Part shown: piece by piece, positions 53,201 through 64,000 of the stretch
Position numbering within the stretch: the stretch's first letter is position 1
Layout: each line of letters opens with the position of its first letter
DNA from: Brachyhypopomus gauderio
Taxonomy: Eukaryota > Chordata > Actinopteri > Gymnotiformes > Hypopomidae
Assembly: GCF_052324685.1 (NCBI RefSeq)
Contig: NC_135218.1
Span: 10,686,516-10,750,515 of the forward strand
Direction of reading: 5' to 3'
DNA length: 64,000 nucleotides
Program-made: the position numbers and the translations under genes
The notes under the pieces: generated by a model
Seen by the model: the letters and a program-made list of their open reading frames with translations, nothing else
Database searches by the model: none
Told to the model about the DNA's origin: nothing

Positions 53201-55395
53201 TGTTCCAAGCACATACCACTAAGAACTTGAATCTTCACACCATCAGGCTGATGTTTGATTCAGCCAGTACACCATCCTGGGTGGATATAGAGTCACCACC
53301 ACTGTCCAGACTGACCCTGTGGGAATGAGGCCAGACACATTTCACCAAATGGATGGAATCCAAACAGTACCAAGATGCTGGGTGTTTGCTTGGGCCCCAA
53401 TATGGAGTAAACCAACACTGATGTTAAATGATATTTAAACTCTTGATTGTGCACTTTAATTAGAACAATGACACACAACAGTAACCTGTGTGGCAGACAA
53501 ACAAAGACTTCACTCTGCACATTTTACCGCTGCGTTGACTTTGCCAGCGCTGCTCCATAGCAAAACGAATCAGCTGTCATGTAGTAGCTCGCTCTGCTTT
53601 GTGTTGCTTTGGCCAATCAGTAATTACCTGAAACAGACACTGAATCCTCGTCCTGCCAACTCTACTCTACAAGAGCCAACAGGCATGATAAATAAAAGAT
53701 CAACTGAATGAATGAGTGTGGGCAAGAGCTATAGACACACATAATGGCCCCGTTCATTCAGGCTTTAGCTCCAGCATTATGAACTAAGTGGAATCATTTA
53801 ATCAGAGTTGTGGTGGAGCTGTGCTGTTGTGGAAGACCAGAGAGGAAGATCCTCTCTTGCAGTTAATGAAGAGGGCGACTAAGATGGGTCTCAGGGACTT
53901 AGACTGCTGGAAAGCTCTGACCTCATCAGTGTTGAATTACCAAATCATCAGGCTTTAGGGGGACACTGGATCAACAAACAAATAGATTGAGTTGCAGTAA
54001 GTCGGCTATTTGGTCACATGAGACATGGAAAGTCATTTACTGCTGTTAACTGTTAACTGTTCACTGAATGGAGTCTGGAATTTAGAAAGTTCCCAATGAG
54101 TCTCTCCCTGCACTGTGTTATGACAGAGAAGTTCAGAGGTCTCTTCAGGAAAAACGCCTGCTTTTGAAAAGTCTCTGCTGCAGTCAGGACAGTGTTGGCA
54201 ACACAGCACTTTCTGTACCCGAGTGCCGGCGTAAACTATAGCTGAGGGACAGATGGATGAGTGATTGAAGACTTGTGTGGCTATCCAGATGGGAGAGACC
54301 TCTTTGGCTTTAGTTTTAGACAAACACACAGAGAGAAAACGCTGAACAAATACACATGGTCTGCTAATAGCGTAGCCCTATTCACATAGTGAGCCTAGAG
54401 TCATCTAAGACTACAATGGTCACAAGCAGATCAGACATGATAGGAGATAGTAGAGACAAGGCAAACGAATGTAATAGCATTGTAAGGTCATAAGAACAAA
54501 TATTGCAATTTATCACAAAATACATTCAATGAGCAGTGGAAATATATTAAGAGCTTTCTACATTAATTAATGAACATTATTGAAACATACTCAGGTTGCC
54601 ACAAAATGAATTATCAGAGAAAATAGCAGAAAAAAACCCAGCAAAATACTTAACACAACACCACTTTATTATTTTTTATTTTAACAATATGTGACTAACT
54701 GAAATTAGCAAAAAAATTTAAACCCCCCACATGCATTTAGAGATTAAATGCATATAGAGATAAATGTACTGATGAGACATGACCATTATGCTGCAATTTC
54801 CAGTTGACAGACACTTGGTTAAACAAAGCAACTACTAAACTTGCCTACAAAATGGATTATAGGATAACAAAGGCCTCTCTAAGGTTCAGAGGGAGTTCCC
54901 TTCTGCTCCTCTGATTCACACTTTATTTGATTCATGGGGGTATGTGGAGTTGAAAGGGCAAATGTGGCACCCATGTGTGGCTTCTATCGATTCACCTGCT
55001 GCCCATTCCCCAACACCTACCTAGAGTAGGAAAGAATGTTGGTTGCCATAGCAATGGACCACGGAAGATGTTACCAAGGGGATGCCTGGCTATTCCACAG
55101 GGAGGAAATAGTTGTAAGGAGTCTGGGTGGATTTCTGAGTCAGGGCCCCCCGCTCCCCGTAGTTGTCTCCTACAGGAAATCAGCTATTAACGCACATCTC
55201 AGGGAGTTACTCTGAGGACAGAGGAGCTGTGGCCAGCATCAGCTGGCGTTAGGAGCGCAGTGCAGACAATATGAACCTGAAAGCAGTGACCTTAAGCCTG
55301 ACCCTAAAATATCAATAGCGGTCCACAACAGGAAGGTTGCACGTCCTCATCCCAGTTCTCAGGATCCAGTGGATGGTCCATACTGTTGCTCATAC

Positions 55396-57391
55396 ACAGG
55401 TCCCTATTGACCTCTTATGTCCCCTCTCTTCCAAACCCACAAGATCCTCCCCACCTGCTCCTTGGCTCTCGGACACCCTACGTAACAACCGACGAGAACT
55501 GAGGATGGTTGAGAGGCGATGGAGGAAATCGAAGCTTACTGCTGATCTTCGCTTGTATCAGTCTCTCCTGTCCCTATTCTCCATGGAACTAACTGCTGCC
55601 AAGACATCATTCTACAGAGAGAAGCTGGAGGCATCTACATCAGATCCACGCAAGATGTTCAAAATCTTCTCTTCTCTCCTCAAACCCTCCCCCCCTCCAA
55701 CTCCCACTTCTCTTACTGCAGATGATTTTGTCACCTTCTTTGAAGAGAAGGTCAATACGATTCGCAGCACCTTTTCCCTAGTCCCTGTTCCCACTGTGTC
55801 CCCTCCTACTCCTCCCTTTTCTCTAACCTCCTTCTCTCCTCTCTCAGCTGAGACGGTGCTTCAGCTGCTGACATCCAGCAGTCCCACCACATGCCCTCTG
55901 GACCCCATCCCATCCACACTCCTCCAGACAATCTCCCACGAACTCCTCCCTTTCATCTCGACCATCATCAACAACTCCTTATCTTCAGGAATTGTGCCAT
56001 CATCATTCAAGGCGGCTAGGGTGGTGCCAATCCTAAAGAAACCCAACCTTGATGCCACCAACATCAGCAACTACAGACCGGTATCTCTCCTCTCATTCCT
56101 TTCTAAGATCCTTGAACGGGCTGTACACAACCAGCTATCCTCTTTTCTCTCACAGAACCAGCTTCAGGACCCCAACCAATCTGGCTTCAAGCCGGCACAT
56201 TCTACGGAAACTGCACTCATTGCAGTAACTGAGAAACTCCATGCGGCTAGAGCAAATGGACTATCATCAGTTCTGATTCTGCTTGACCTTTCGGCTGCCT
56301 TTGACACAGTCAATCATGAGATCCTTCTGTCCATCCTCTCAGGCCTTGGTATCACTGGCAATGCATGGACATGGTTTGCATCCTACCTGGAGGGTCGTTC
56401 CTACCAAGTAACATGGGGAGGATCAACATCCACGCCATGCAAACTCTCCACCGGTGTTCCACAAGGCTCAGTACTGGGTCCACTTCTTTTTTCCCTTTAT
56501 ACCCGCTCTCTGGGTGAGTCAATATCTGCACATGGCTTCTCTTATCACTGTTATGCGGATGACACCCAGCTCTTCTTTGCCTTCCCACCCTCTGACACAC
56601 AGGTTTCAGCTCGAATCTCTGCATGTCTGAAAGACATTGCCTCTTGGATGGCAGCTCACCACCTAAAGCTTAACCCAAGCAAGACGGAGATGCTGTACAT
56701 CCCTGCAAGAGCCAGTCCTCATCGTGATCTTTCTATCTCATTCGAGAACACCGTGATCACTCCATCCATGGAAGCGCGTAGCCTTGGTGTAGTTGTCGAC
56801 AATCAGCTCTCCTTCACGGCCCACGTTGCTAACACAACACGATCATGCAGATTCGCCCTTCACAACATTCGGAGGATTCGGCCATTTCTCTCTAGGGAGG
56901 CCACTCAGGTCCTTGTCCAGTCCCTTGTTATCTCAAGACTGGACTACTGCAACTCCCTACTGGCTGGTCTTCCTATGCATGCCATCAAACCCCTGCAACT
57001 GATCCAGAACGCTGCAGCTCGGTTGGTCTTCAACCTTCCCAAGTTCAGCCATGTCACTCCCTTGCTGTCCTCCCTCCACTGGCTTCCGGTAGCTGCCCGC
57101 ATCAAATATAAAACCCTGGTGTTGGCCTACAAAGCAAAGGATGGTCCAGCTCCTCCTTACTTGATGGCCATGGTAAAACCCAGATGCATACCTAGAGCCC
57201 TCCGCGCCTCAAGTATGTCTCGTCTTGACCCTCCATCATCCAGGACACATGGGAGACAAGCATCCAGACTTTTCTCTGTCCTGGCTCCAAGGTGGTGGAA
57301 TGAACTTCCCTTGTGTGTCCGAACATCGGAGTCACTTGCTGTCTTCAGACGCCGACTGAAGACCCACCTCTTTCAAGTGCACTTTGCATAA
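55396..57391 (+). CDS. L2-type reverse transcriptase ORF (5' truncated, otherwise open)
   Basis: About 665 codons without a stop. An open frame from 55337 adds non-element residues at the start. RT motifs in order: YRPVSLLSFLSKILERAV, QSGFKPAHSTETALIAV, LILLDLSAAFDTVNHEIL (catalytic Asp), GVPQGSVLGPLLFSLYT and YADD at 56552-56563. The C-terminal region with HWLPVAARIKYKTLVLAYKA and WNELPLCVRTSESLAVFRRR is typical of fish L2/CR1 elements. There is no apurinic endonuclease, so it cannot retrotranspose alone. The intact frame suggests a fairly recent insertion. Confidence 0.9.
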
Positions 57392-57670
57392 TTATGCTTT
57401 GTCTATTGTACTTTATCGTCTCTTTCCTCAGGTATTGTGCATAATTGGGTTATAGGAATTGTTTACTGTCTTTTTCCTCAGGGGATGTGTATATTCAGGT
57501 ATAATTGTTAGGTATCATTTGACTTTCGTCTAGTGGTTTTTCCAGCTTAGAGTACCTTGTGTTCTATTCTACCTTGGAGATTCCAAGCAACTACATAGCA
57601 CTTTTGTAAGTCGCTCTGGATAAGAGCGTCTGCTAAATGCCATAAATGTAAATGTAAATGTAAATGTAAT
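55396..57670 (+). mobile_element. L2-clade LINE, 5'-truncated, with 3' tail
   Basis: The coding part starts between the endonuclease and RT domains, so the endonuclease is missing. The element ends in the conserved tail GTAAGTCGCTCTGGATAAGA, GCGTCTGCTAAATGCC and (ATGTAA)n at 57605-57670. It is in the same orientation as kcnb1 within its intron. The left border is approximate: L2-like protein similarity begins near 55396. I saw no target duplication, which is usual for this clade. Confidence 0.9.
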
Positions 57671-58630
57671 ATCTCCCTATACAAAGCCCTTAAGAACACT
57701 CACTGTTTAGCGCAGGCATAGAGGGAGCTGGGTTAGAATTAAAACAGTGGAGAGTGTGGTGGGTCCCCGGGACTAGGTAGAGGAACACTGCTCTAGAGGA
57801 CCTGTAGCGTGCAGACAGTAGAGTGCAGATCCAAGAGGGATGGAGAAGTAATTATTATTCAGGGTGACGGTCTGATAATTAGGAACAATGAGAGAAGCGG
57901 AAGGAGAGAGAAATGTTAAAGACACAAATGAGACAGAGAGATGTGGAAAATGTAGGTGAGAGACAGAGTGAAAGGGTGAGAGACACACGTGTCTGAAAGT
58001 GATAGTAAGGTTTGGAAGATTGCACACCTGTCCAGCTCTGCAGTGAGACACACTCCACAGGGACTTTTAAAAATCATTTGGAAACTAGTTACGCTCTAAG
58101 TCTTGAGGCACACACAAACTCACTCACACATTTCTGTCTGACACTGGCACAGCCAATCTGGGTTGCGCTGTAAGTGATTTGTACTGACAAGAGCTGAATC
58201 ACTTGGTCACGCCGCATCAGGGTGCCTCACAGTTGGCTGATTTCCCAGAGGTCACCGCTCTGATTAAAGAGAACGGTGTATGAAAGCCTTCCGGCCCACC
58301 AAGGAAGCCACCGCAGGTATCATGATATCACACCTCAGGGAACAGAGAGAGCCCTGGGATAGGGCGAGCCCTCTGGAGGGATAGAGAGAGGGATGAGAAA
58401 GAAAGAGAGAGATACTACACACAAAGTGGAAATAGAAAGAGCCAGAAGAGATTTGAACATCAGCCAGAGAGGAAAGAGGAGAGAAAGAGGGAGAATGATC
58501 ATGAGAAGAGAGAATACATGAAATAAGTTATGGACGATAAGCATGTAGACAACAAATATAGCAGGGTGATGGAGCTTCCATGAACCCCCCTTACACATAG
58601 TGGGGCTTAAAGGAGAGAAGATACAAATAT

Positions 58631-58631
<1 letters not shown>

Positions 58632-58721
<90 letters not shown>
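58632..58721. repeat. (GT)n(GA)n compound microsatellite
   Basis: About 27 GT units followed by about 17 GA units, in the kcnb1 intron. Confidence 0.95.
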
Positions 58722-58723
<2 letters not shown>

Positions 58724-60569
58724 TAAGAGAGAGAGACAGGGGAGGGGAGGGGGGGGCTGGTGTTTTGTTGATTATTGCCACAAGCTGTGACCATGGAGAC
58801 ATAGAGTCACTGGGTTGTGGAGAGGAACTTTTTCAGTAGTTTTCCATTGCAGTTTACATTATGTTCAGTAGCATTTATACTCAGCTGAACATTTGACCTA
58901 TGTAACAACATAAACAACAGAAGTGTTTTTGAAATGAACGCTAATGTGGATCCTTTTCCTACACACATATGCAAATAGTGGCACAGATTGTAGGATATGG
59001 GGCAGCAAGCTCGGATCACACAGAGGAGAAAAAGACCAATGTTTTCTCCTTTACAGACTGCATAAGGAAGATTTAACGATGAGTTTAAAGAACTCTGGAC
59101 CATTCAGATTTACAGTGTGATTGGTTGTAATCAAAACACGCACAAAGTAACTTTATACAACAGTTAGTTTATACATCCATACATACAAATAGGAAAAATA
59201 CAAAATATAGAAAAAAGAAGAATTTAGAGAATGAAGAATTACCTGCTATTTTTATTCTGTGAATATTATTATTACTGGCTAAATAAGTCCTGAGGAATGC
59301 AGTACTTGTATTAATACTAACTAGGATAATTATGCACATGTCCAAAACTGAGATAGTAAAGTGTTTTTGGGTGGGTGGGTGAAGGCTTTCAATCTATATA
59401 TGACAACGTCTTATTATACGTACATGTGTGTCTGAACCTGTTCTGAACCCACGTGCATTCTGAACACGCGTGTGTTCGGGATAGCGTCTGAACGTCAGTA
59501 TGAGAAGGAGTACAGTTGATTGGTGTGAGCGTAAAAGGAGAAAGAGACTTTTCTAGGTCAGCACAGGAAAGTGGAGTATCTGGATCAGGTTCTATTTAAA
59601 ACTATGCTTTGGGATAAAATACCTTTCATTGATATTCATATCAGTCTTAAAAGACCACAAGGTAATGCATAAAGTTTAATATTTTACAGCTTTGCAGAAC
59701 TTATTTTGATAGTCAAAAAACCAAACAGACCTCATCAGAGGTATTTTAAGGGGTTGTTATGGCTGCAGCATATTCCAGTAATATAGGACAGTGATAAAGG
59801 CCATTAATCGGTTTGCGCTCTTAGCAATTTCGCCGGTTCCATATAAAGCCTGTTATACTGAAGCATGCAGACTCAGCCGTGTGCAGGTGCTAAGACCTGT
59901 CTAAGAGACAAATATCAGGCAGTTATGCTCTAATGTCCTCAGGTGTTGCTGCTATCCCAGCATGCCTGCTTCCAGGCCACCAGCGCTGACGCTGTTCAAC
60001 ACCGCCTGCGCGGTTACCATAGCGAGCGCTAGTCCTGCAGGGAATGCACCCATGCTAATCAGGAAGCTCCCATTTCTAGATCGCACTTTTCTACGCGGAC
60101 CGTAGGTAAGGGAAGAGTCCGGCTCAGCTTTGAGATCTTGGGTTTTTCTTTTCTTAAAAGAAACTTAATTTAGGTCAGTCCTTATATCTAATGGAGAAGC
60201 AGGTTTTAAGGAAATGGCTGAGGAAGTGTTTACGTCTGAGGTAGAGGTGGACCACTCTGATGTAAGGCAGCGTACCACCTCGCTGTAATCAGCAGGGTTC
60301 CTGGCTCGCAGCCCTGTGATTCGTCTACAGCAGTTGTTCAGTTCTCCTCTGTCTCTGGATAATTCTTAATGCTCCTGTTTTAGCACCAGGGGTCCCGGCT
60401 GAACGCTAGACTCTGGGAAAGACCTCACTGGCCTTGGGGTCCGGTCTCTCTTTTGGGATGTTCACGCAGTGAGTGGCCAGACTGGTTTCTGAACATTGGA
60501 GTGGAGGCAGTGGAGGCAGCTAAACTGACACGCAAGGATTGTAGTTAGACTAGTTAGACAGCCTCTATA

Positions 60570-60570
<1 letters not shown>

Positions 60571-60600
<30 letters not shown>
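60571..60600. repeat. (GA)n microsatellite
   Basis: About 15 GA units in the kcnb1 intron. Confidence 0.85.
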
Positions 60601-60601
<1 letters not shown>

Positions 60602-61585
60602 CTCGAGCACAACAGTCACTAATGCCTATAATGAATAGATTACCTGTACAGAATGATATATCTACCTGTAAAACTGTATATATATCAGAACAATAAAAGG
60701 CCCTGTATATCCTGGTCTCACCCATTACTGTGCAGGTACCTAGACATAAAATGTTCACTCTAAAAGTGCCTGATGCCATCTTAAATGAAACAATAAGCTC
60801 ACAAGTAAAATTCCAATTGGCAATTCTCAAACTATTCTATATAATTCTGACTGTGGGTTATTTCCCTGACTTCTGAAGTCAATGTCTCACAACACCCATT
60901 TCAAAAGTGGAGATAAATTCATCCCAAGTAACTACTGTGTGAACTGTGAGTGGGGAATGTTTGCTGTAGTATTATTAGTTTGAGTCTTATAGGTTTCCTT
61001 GTGTAGCACAGCGTTTCAAATGAAGGTCAGACGGGATCCATACCAAATCATAGCAATCAGATTATATTTATACATCAGAACTAACATGTTAGCAATAACA
61101 AAAAATAAAATATTTGCATGTTTCATTGACAGTTTGGCACAGTGGTCCATTCTGCAAAGTTCTTGAAACTGGTGAAGGATGTCAAACATATTAAATTATT
61201 ACATTTAATATGTAATATTAATTTAATATAACATTATTAAATCCATGTACACAAACAAGTGCATTTCCATGTCATTAAACTGTCCACCATTTTAGAACAC
61301 TGCAGTAACTGGTCTCTCTACTCAGAAGTCGCGCAAGAAGACAAGAAATGATGCCTGTAGGCCTGAATGGGGTCAACTTCAAATCTGAAATAAAGATTCC
61401 TATATACTACATACTACATACATTAACAAAAAAGAGTCATCCCCACTCATATCACTCTGCCATGCTGAGAGCTGAACAACAAACCAAAAAACAAAGAAAA
61501 TCAAACCAAATTATAACACCTTAAAAACTAAACTACATCACCCAATGGAGAAGACCTCTATGAGCACAAAAACAAATTGTTGCAG

Positions 61586-62450
61586 TGTAGTCTGGCTCTA
61601 CAGTGCTGTCTGGCCCTACAGTGTTGTCTGGTCCTACAGTGCTGTCTGGCCCTACAGTGTTGTCTGGCCCAACAGTGTTGTCTGGCCCTACAGTGTTGTC
61701 TGGCCCTACAGTGTTGTCTGGCCCAACAGTGTTGTCTGGCCCTACAGTGTTGTCTGGTCCTACAGTGCTGTCTGGTCCTACAGTGTTGTCTGGCCCTACA
61801 GTGTTGTCTGGCCCTACAGTGCTGTCTGGTTCTACAGTGTTGTCTGGCCCAACAGCGTTGTCTGGCTCTACAGTGTTGTCTGGCCCAACAGCGTTGTCTG
61901 GCTCTACAGTGTTGTCTGGCCCCACAGTGCTGTCTGGCTCTACAGTGCTGTCTGGCCCTACAGTGTTGTCTGGCCCCACAGTGCTGTCTGGCTCTACAGT
62001 GCTGTCTGGCTCTACAGTGTTGTCTGGCCCTACAGTGTTGTCTGGCCCAACAGCGTTGTCTGGATCTACGGTGTAGTCTGGCCCTACAGTGTTGTCTGGC
62101 CCTACAGTGCTGTCTGGCTCTACAGTGTTGTCTGGCCCCACAGTGCTGTCTGGCTCTACAGTGTTGTCTGGCCCAACAGCGTTGTCTGGCTTTACAGTGT
62201 TGTCTGGCCCTACAGTGTTGTCTGGATCTACGGTGTAGTCTGGCCCTACAGTGTTGTCTGGCCCCACAGTGCTGTCTGGCTCTACAGTGCTGTCTGGCTC
62301 TACAGTGTTGTCTGGCCCTACAGTGTTGTCTGGCCCAACAGCGTTGTCTGGATCTACGGTGTAGTCTGGCCCTACAGTGTTGTCTGGCCCTACAGTGCTG
62401 TCTGGCTCTACAGTGCCGTCTGGCCCTACAGTGCTGTCTGGCCCTACAGT
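61586..62450. repeat. 18-bp minisatellite, about 48 copies, with higher-order structure
   Basis: The unit TCTGGCCCTACAGTGTTG recurs about 48 times. Because 18 is a multiple of three and the unit lacks stops in several frames, it is open for about 300 codons on both strands; the minus strand reads (GPDNTV)n and the plus strand (VVWPYS)n, (CCLALQ)n or (LSGPTV)n. The marker variant TGGATCTACG recurs at 62061, 62223 and 62349, 9 and 7 units apart, showing block duplication. No start context, splice site or codon bias supports translation. Confidence 0.95.
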
Positions 62451-63341
62451 GTCGTTTATTCTATTATTTTCTCGTCTTATCTGCATAATATTCTTTAATG
62501 TTAATTACAGTTCTTTTCATGGTAATTACTAATAAGGTATAAATTCCTTAGTACATTTTGTAAATGTTCATGCTTGTTTTAATATTGCTATTGTTTTAGT
62601 ATTCTTTTGGCAATATTGTAAATGAAAAGCTTACTTATTTGAAATCACGAGAGAGAGAGAGAGAGAGACAGAAAGAGAGAGAGTCAGTGAGAGTGATAAG
62701 TACTGCTTTTACTTCTAGACAAAGATATAGGTCTACCTGCTGACCTGCACTCATTCAATCTTTCTTTCACACTTGTCCTTTAGGCCCCGCCCTTTTCCAC
62801 TCCCTCCCCTCTCACCTGTCCTCCCGCTTCTATATCCAGTGTCCAATCAACTCGCAGCTCTCCCGTTCTTTTATTTGTTTGTCATTCTATTCCATGCGAA
62901 CGCATGCTTGATCAACTGTGTAATCAATGTTGTAATACAGCAGTGCTGACTCAGAACACATATTAAATATCGCTGCTTTTACAAATCTCTTGTACTGTGT
63001 GTGTACACAGATATTGATTGGGTTTCAAAACAGGACAGATTGTCTCAGCATTTATTATTATGGGTGCATGCTTTTTCTGGAATGGCTTCTCAGAGCAGTG
63101 GACCAGTAGGACAGAATACATGCATGAGGATTCCCACTACTATAGCGATCTATACTGTAGGGTTAGAGATCTATCAGAGATTCAGCTCTCATTCCAGTTT
63201 CCAACACTGGCTTCATGTAGATCTCACCCACAGCTCTGCTTATGAAATAAGCACAGGAAAAACTGGAATTTGTGAGTAGTTTAGCTTAGTTCTGCCTGGT
63301 TCTTCCAATGACGACCTTAGAGATGTTTCCAGAAACTTTGA

Positions 63342-63343
<2 letters not shown>

Positions 63344-63405
<62 letters not shown>

Positions 63406-63414
63406 TGTGTGTGT
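63344..63414. repeat. (GT)n microsatellite
   Basis: About 35 GT units with one GA interruption near the right end of the window. Confidence 0.95.
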
Positions 63415-64000
63415 ATCTACCTCTCGATCATCACTTTTGCCATCAGACTATTTTAGCCCTTCCAACTATGAGAGCTCTCACCAACAAACAACACTGGAGG
63501 CCCACCAGAGCCCCAGCCCTGTGTAGGACGTGATGGGGGCAGGGAAGACTTACCACCAGACACAACTTCATACTCCCCTCAGAGCTGGCTGGCTATTGTA
63601 TCTGCTACATTGTAGCTTCCTTTCCATTTACTCTTTTATATGATTAACCCTTTCAGGGATCAGTTACATTATCCAGTGATTTGCCAAGTAAGGATTTTTG
63701 GCACTGTGTCCTCAAAATCTGAAAGTTCATTGGCAGCGTCTTGAAAACTGCTCAACTGTATTGATACGTTACAACATTTAGTTTTCTGAGTTTCTAATGA
63801 TTGTACTCACTGGTGCGATCATTAATGCATTTTATAGACCCTTGAGAAACATTTTAACAAAATTTCTTCATTTTGTATTCATTTTATGTTGAAATAGATT
63901 TATGTATATTTCACCAGTTTTCTCCCAGAGAGTGGATCTTACATGAGTACCATGGACAAAAAGAAGATTAAGGCATGTGAATGTAGCATGTCTGACCCAT

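Larger units (their letters stand above)
44855..64000 (+). other. kcnb1: Long first coding intron of kcnb1 (runs off the window)
   Basis: No protein-coding exon of a host gene was found in these 19 kb. Contents: a 44-bp minisatellite (46214-47230), several GT/GA microsatellites, a 5'-truncated L2 LINE (55396-57670), an 18-bp minisatellite (61586-62450), and stretches of complex, repeat-free sequence (about 48650-48830, 50760-52350) that could contain enhancers. Open frames here are short or repeat-derived. Confidence 0.7.

Noticed and set aside
61533-62498. Several 157-317-codon ORFs on both strands over the 18-bp repeat
   Set aside because: A stop-free unit whose length is a multiple of three gives long frames automatically in several frames; there is no unique sequence, splice site or family match.

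Overview
This window is vertebrate nuclear DNA, most probably from a teleost fish. Genes are split by GT-AG introns, introns carry long CA/GT and AT microsatellites, and an L2-clade LINE is present with the (ATGTAA)n-tailed 3' end common in teleosts. An otophysan (catfish, characin or electric-fish relative) is a guess from repeat flavour only. I could rebuild five complete protein-coding genes exon by exon with consistent reading phase, plus the first coding exon of a sixth.

Layout. (1) 1392-13366, minus: rassf1, with a RASSF1A-type first exon (C1 zinc finger) and an internal RASSF1C-type first exon sharing the RA and SARAH exons. Its long intron holds a young 2.1-kb LTR retrotransposon (8774-10871) with no recognisable gag or pol and one unusual acidic repeat ORF. 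(2) 15006-20807, minus: zmynd10, a dynein-arm assembly factor, 12 exons, with an RFX-type X-box just upstream. (3) 21349-24552, minus: nprl2 (GATOR1 subunit), 11 exons, with a hAT-type MITE in its last intron. (4) 25548-29570, plus: thumpd3 (tRNA m2G methyltransferase subunit), 9 exons, one with a GC donor. (5) 31124-41588, plus: ptgis (prostacyclin synthase, CYP8A1), 10 exons. (6) 44300-44854, plus: first coding exon of kcnb1 (Kv2.1). The rest of the window (44855-64000) looks like its long first coding intron, filled with minisatellites, microsatellites and a 5'-truncated L2 LINE.

The genes do not form a pathway. rassf1-zmynd10-nprl2 is the order of the human 3p21.3 tumour-suppressor cluster, and ptgis-kcnb1 are neighbours on human 20q13; thumpd3 joins the two blocks here. 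nprl2 and thumpd3 are head to head about 1 kb apart.

The observations most worth following are the LTR element with its novel ORF, UG-repeat tracts directly at two zmynd10 3' splice sites, the X-box, the GC-AG intron and the large homogenised minisatellites. Exon boundaries come from reading splice sites and comparing with remembered family sequences, not from transcripts.
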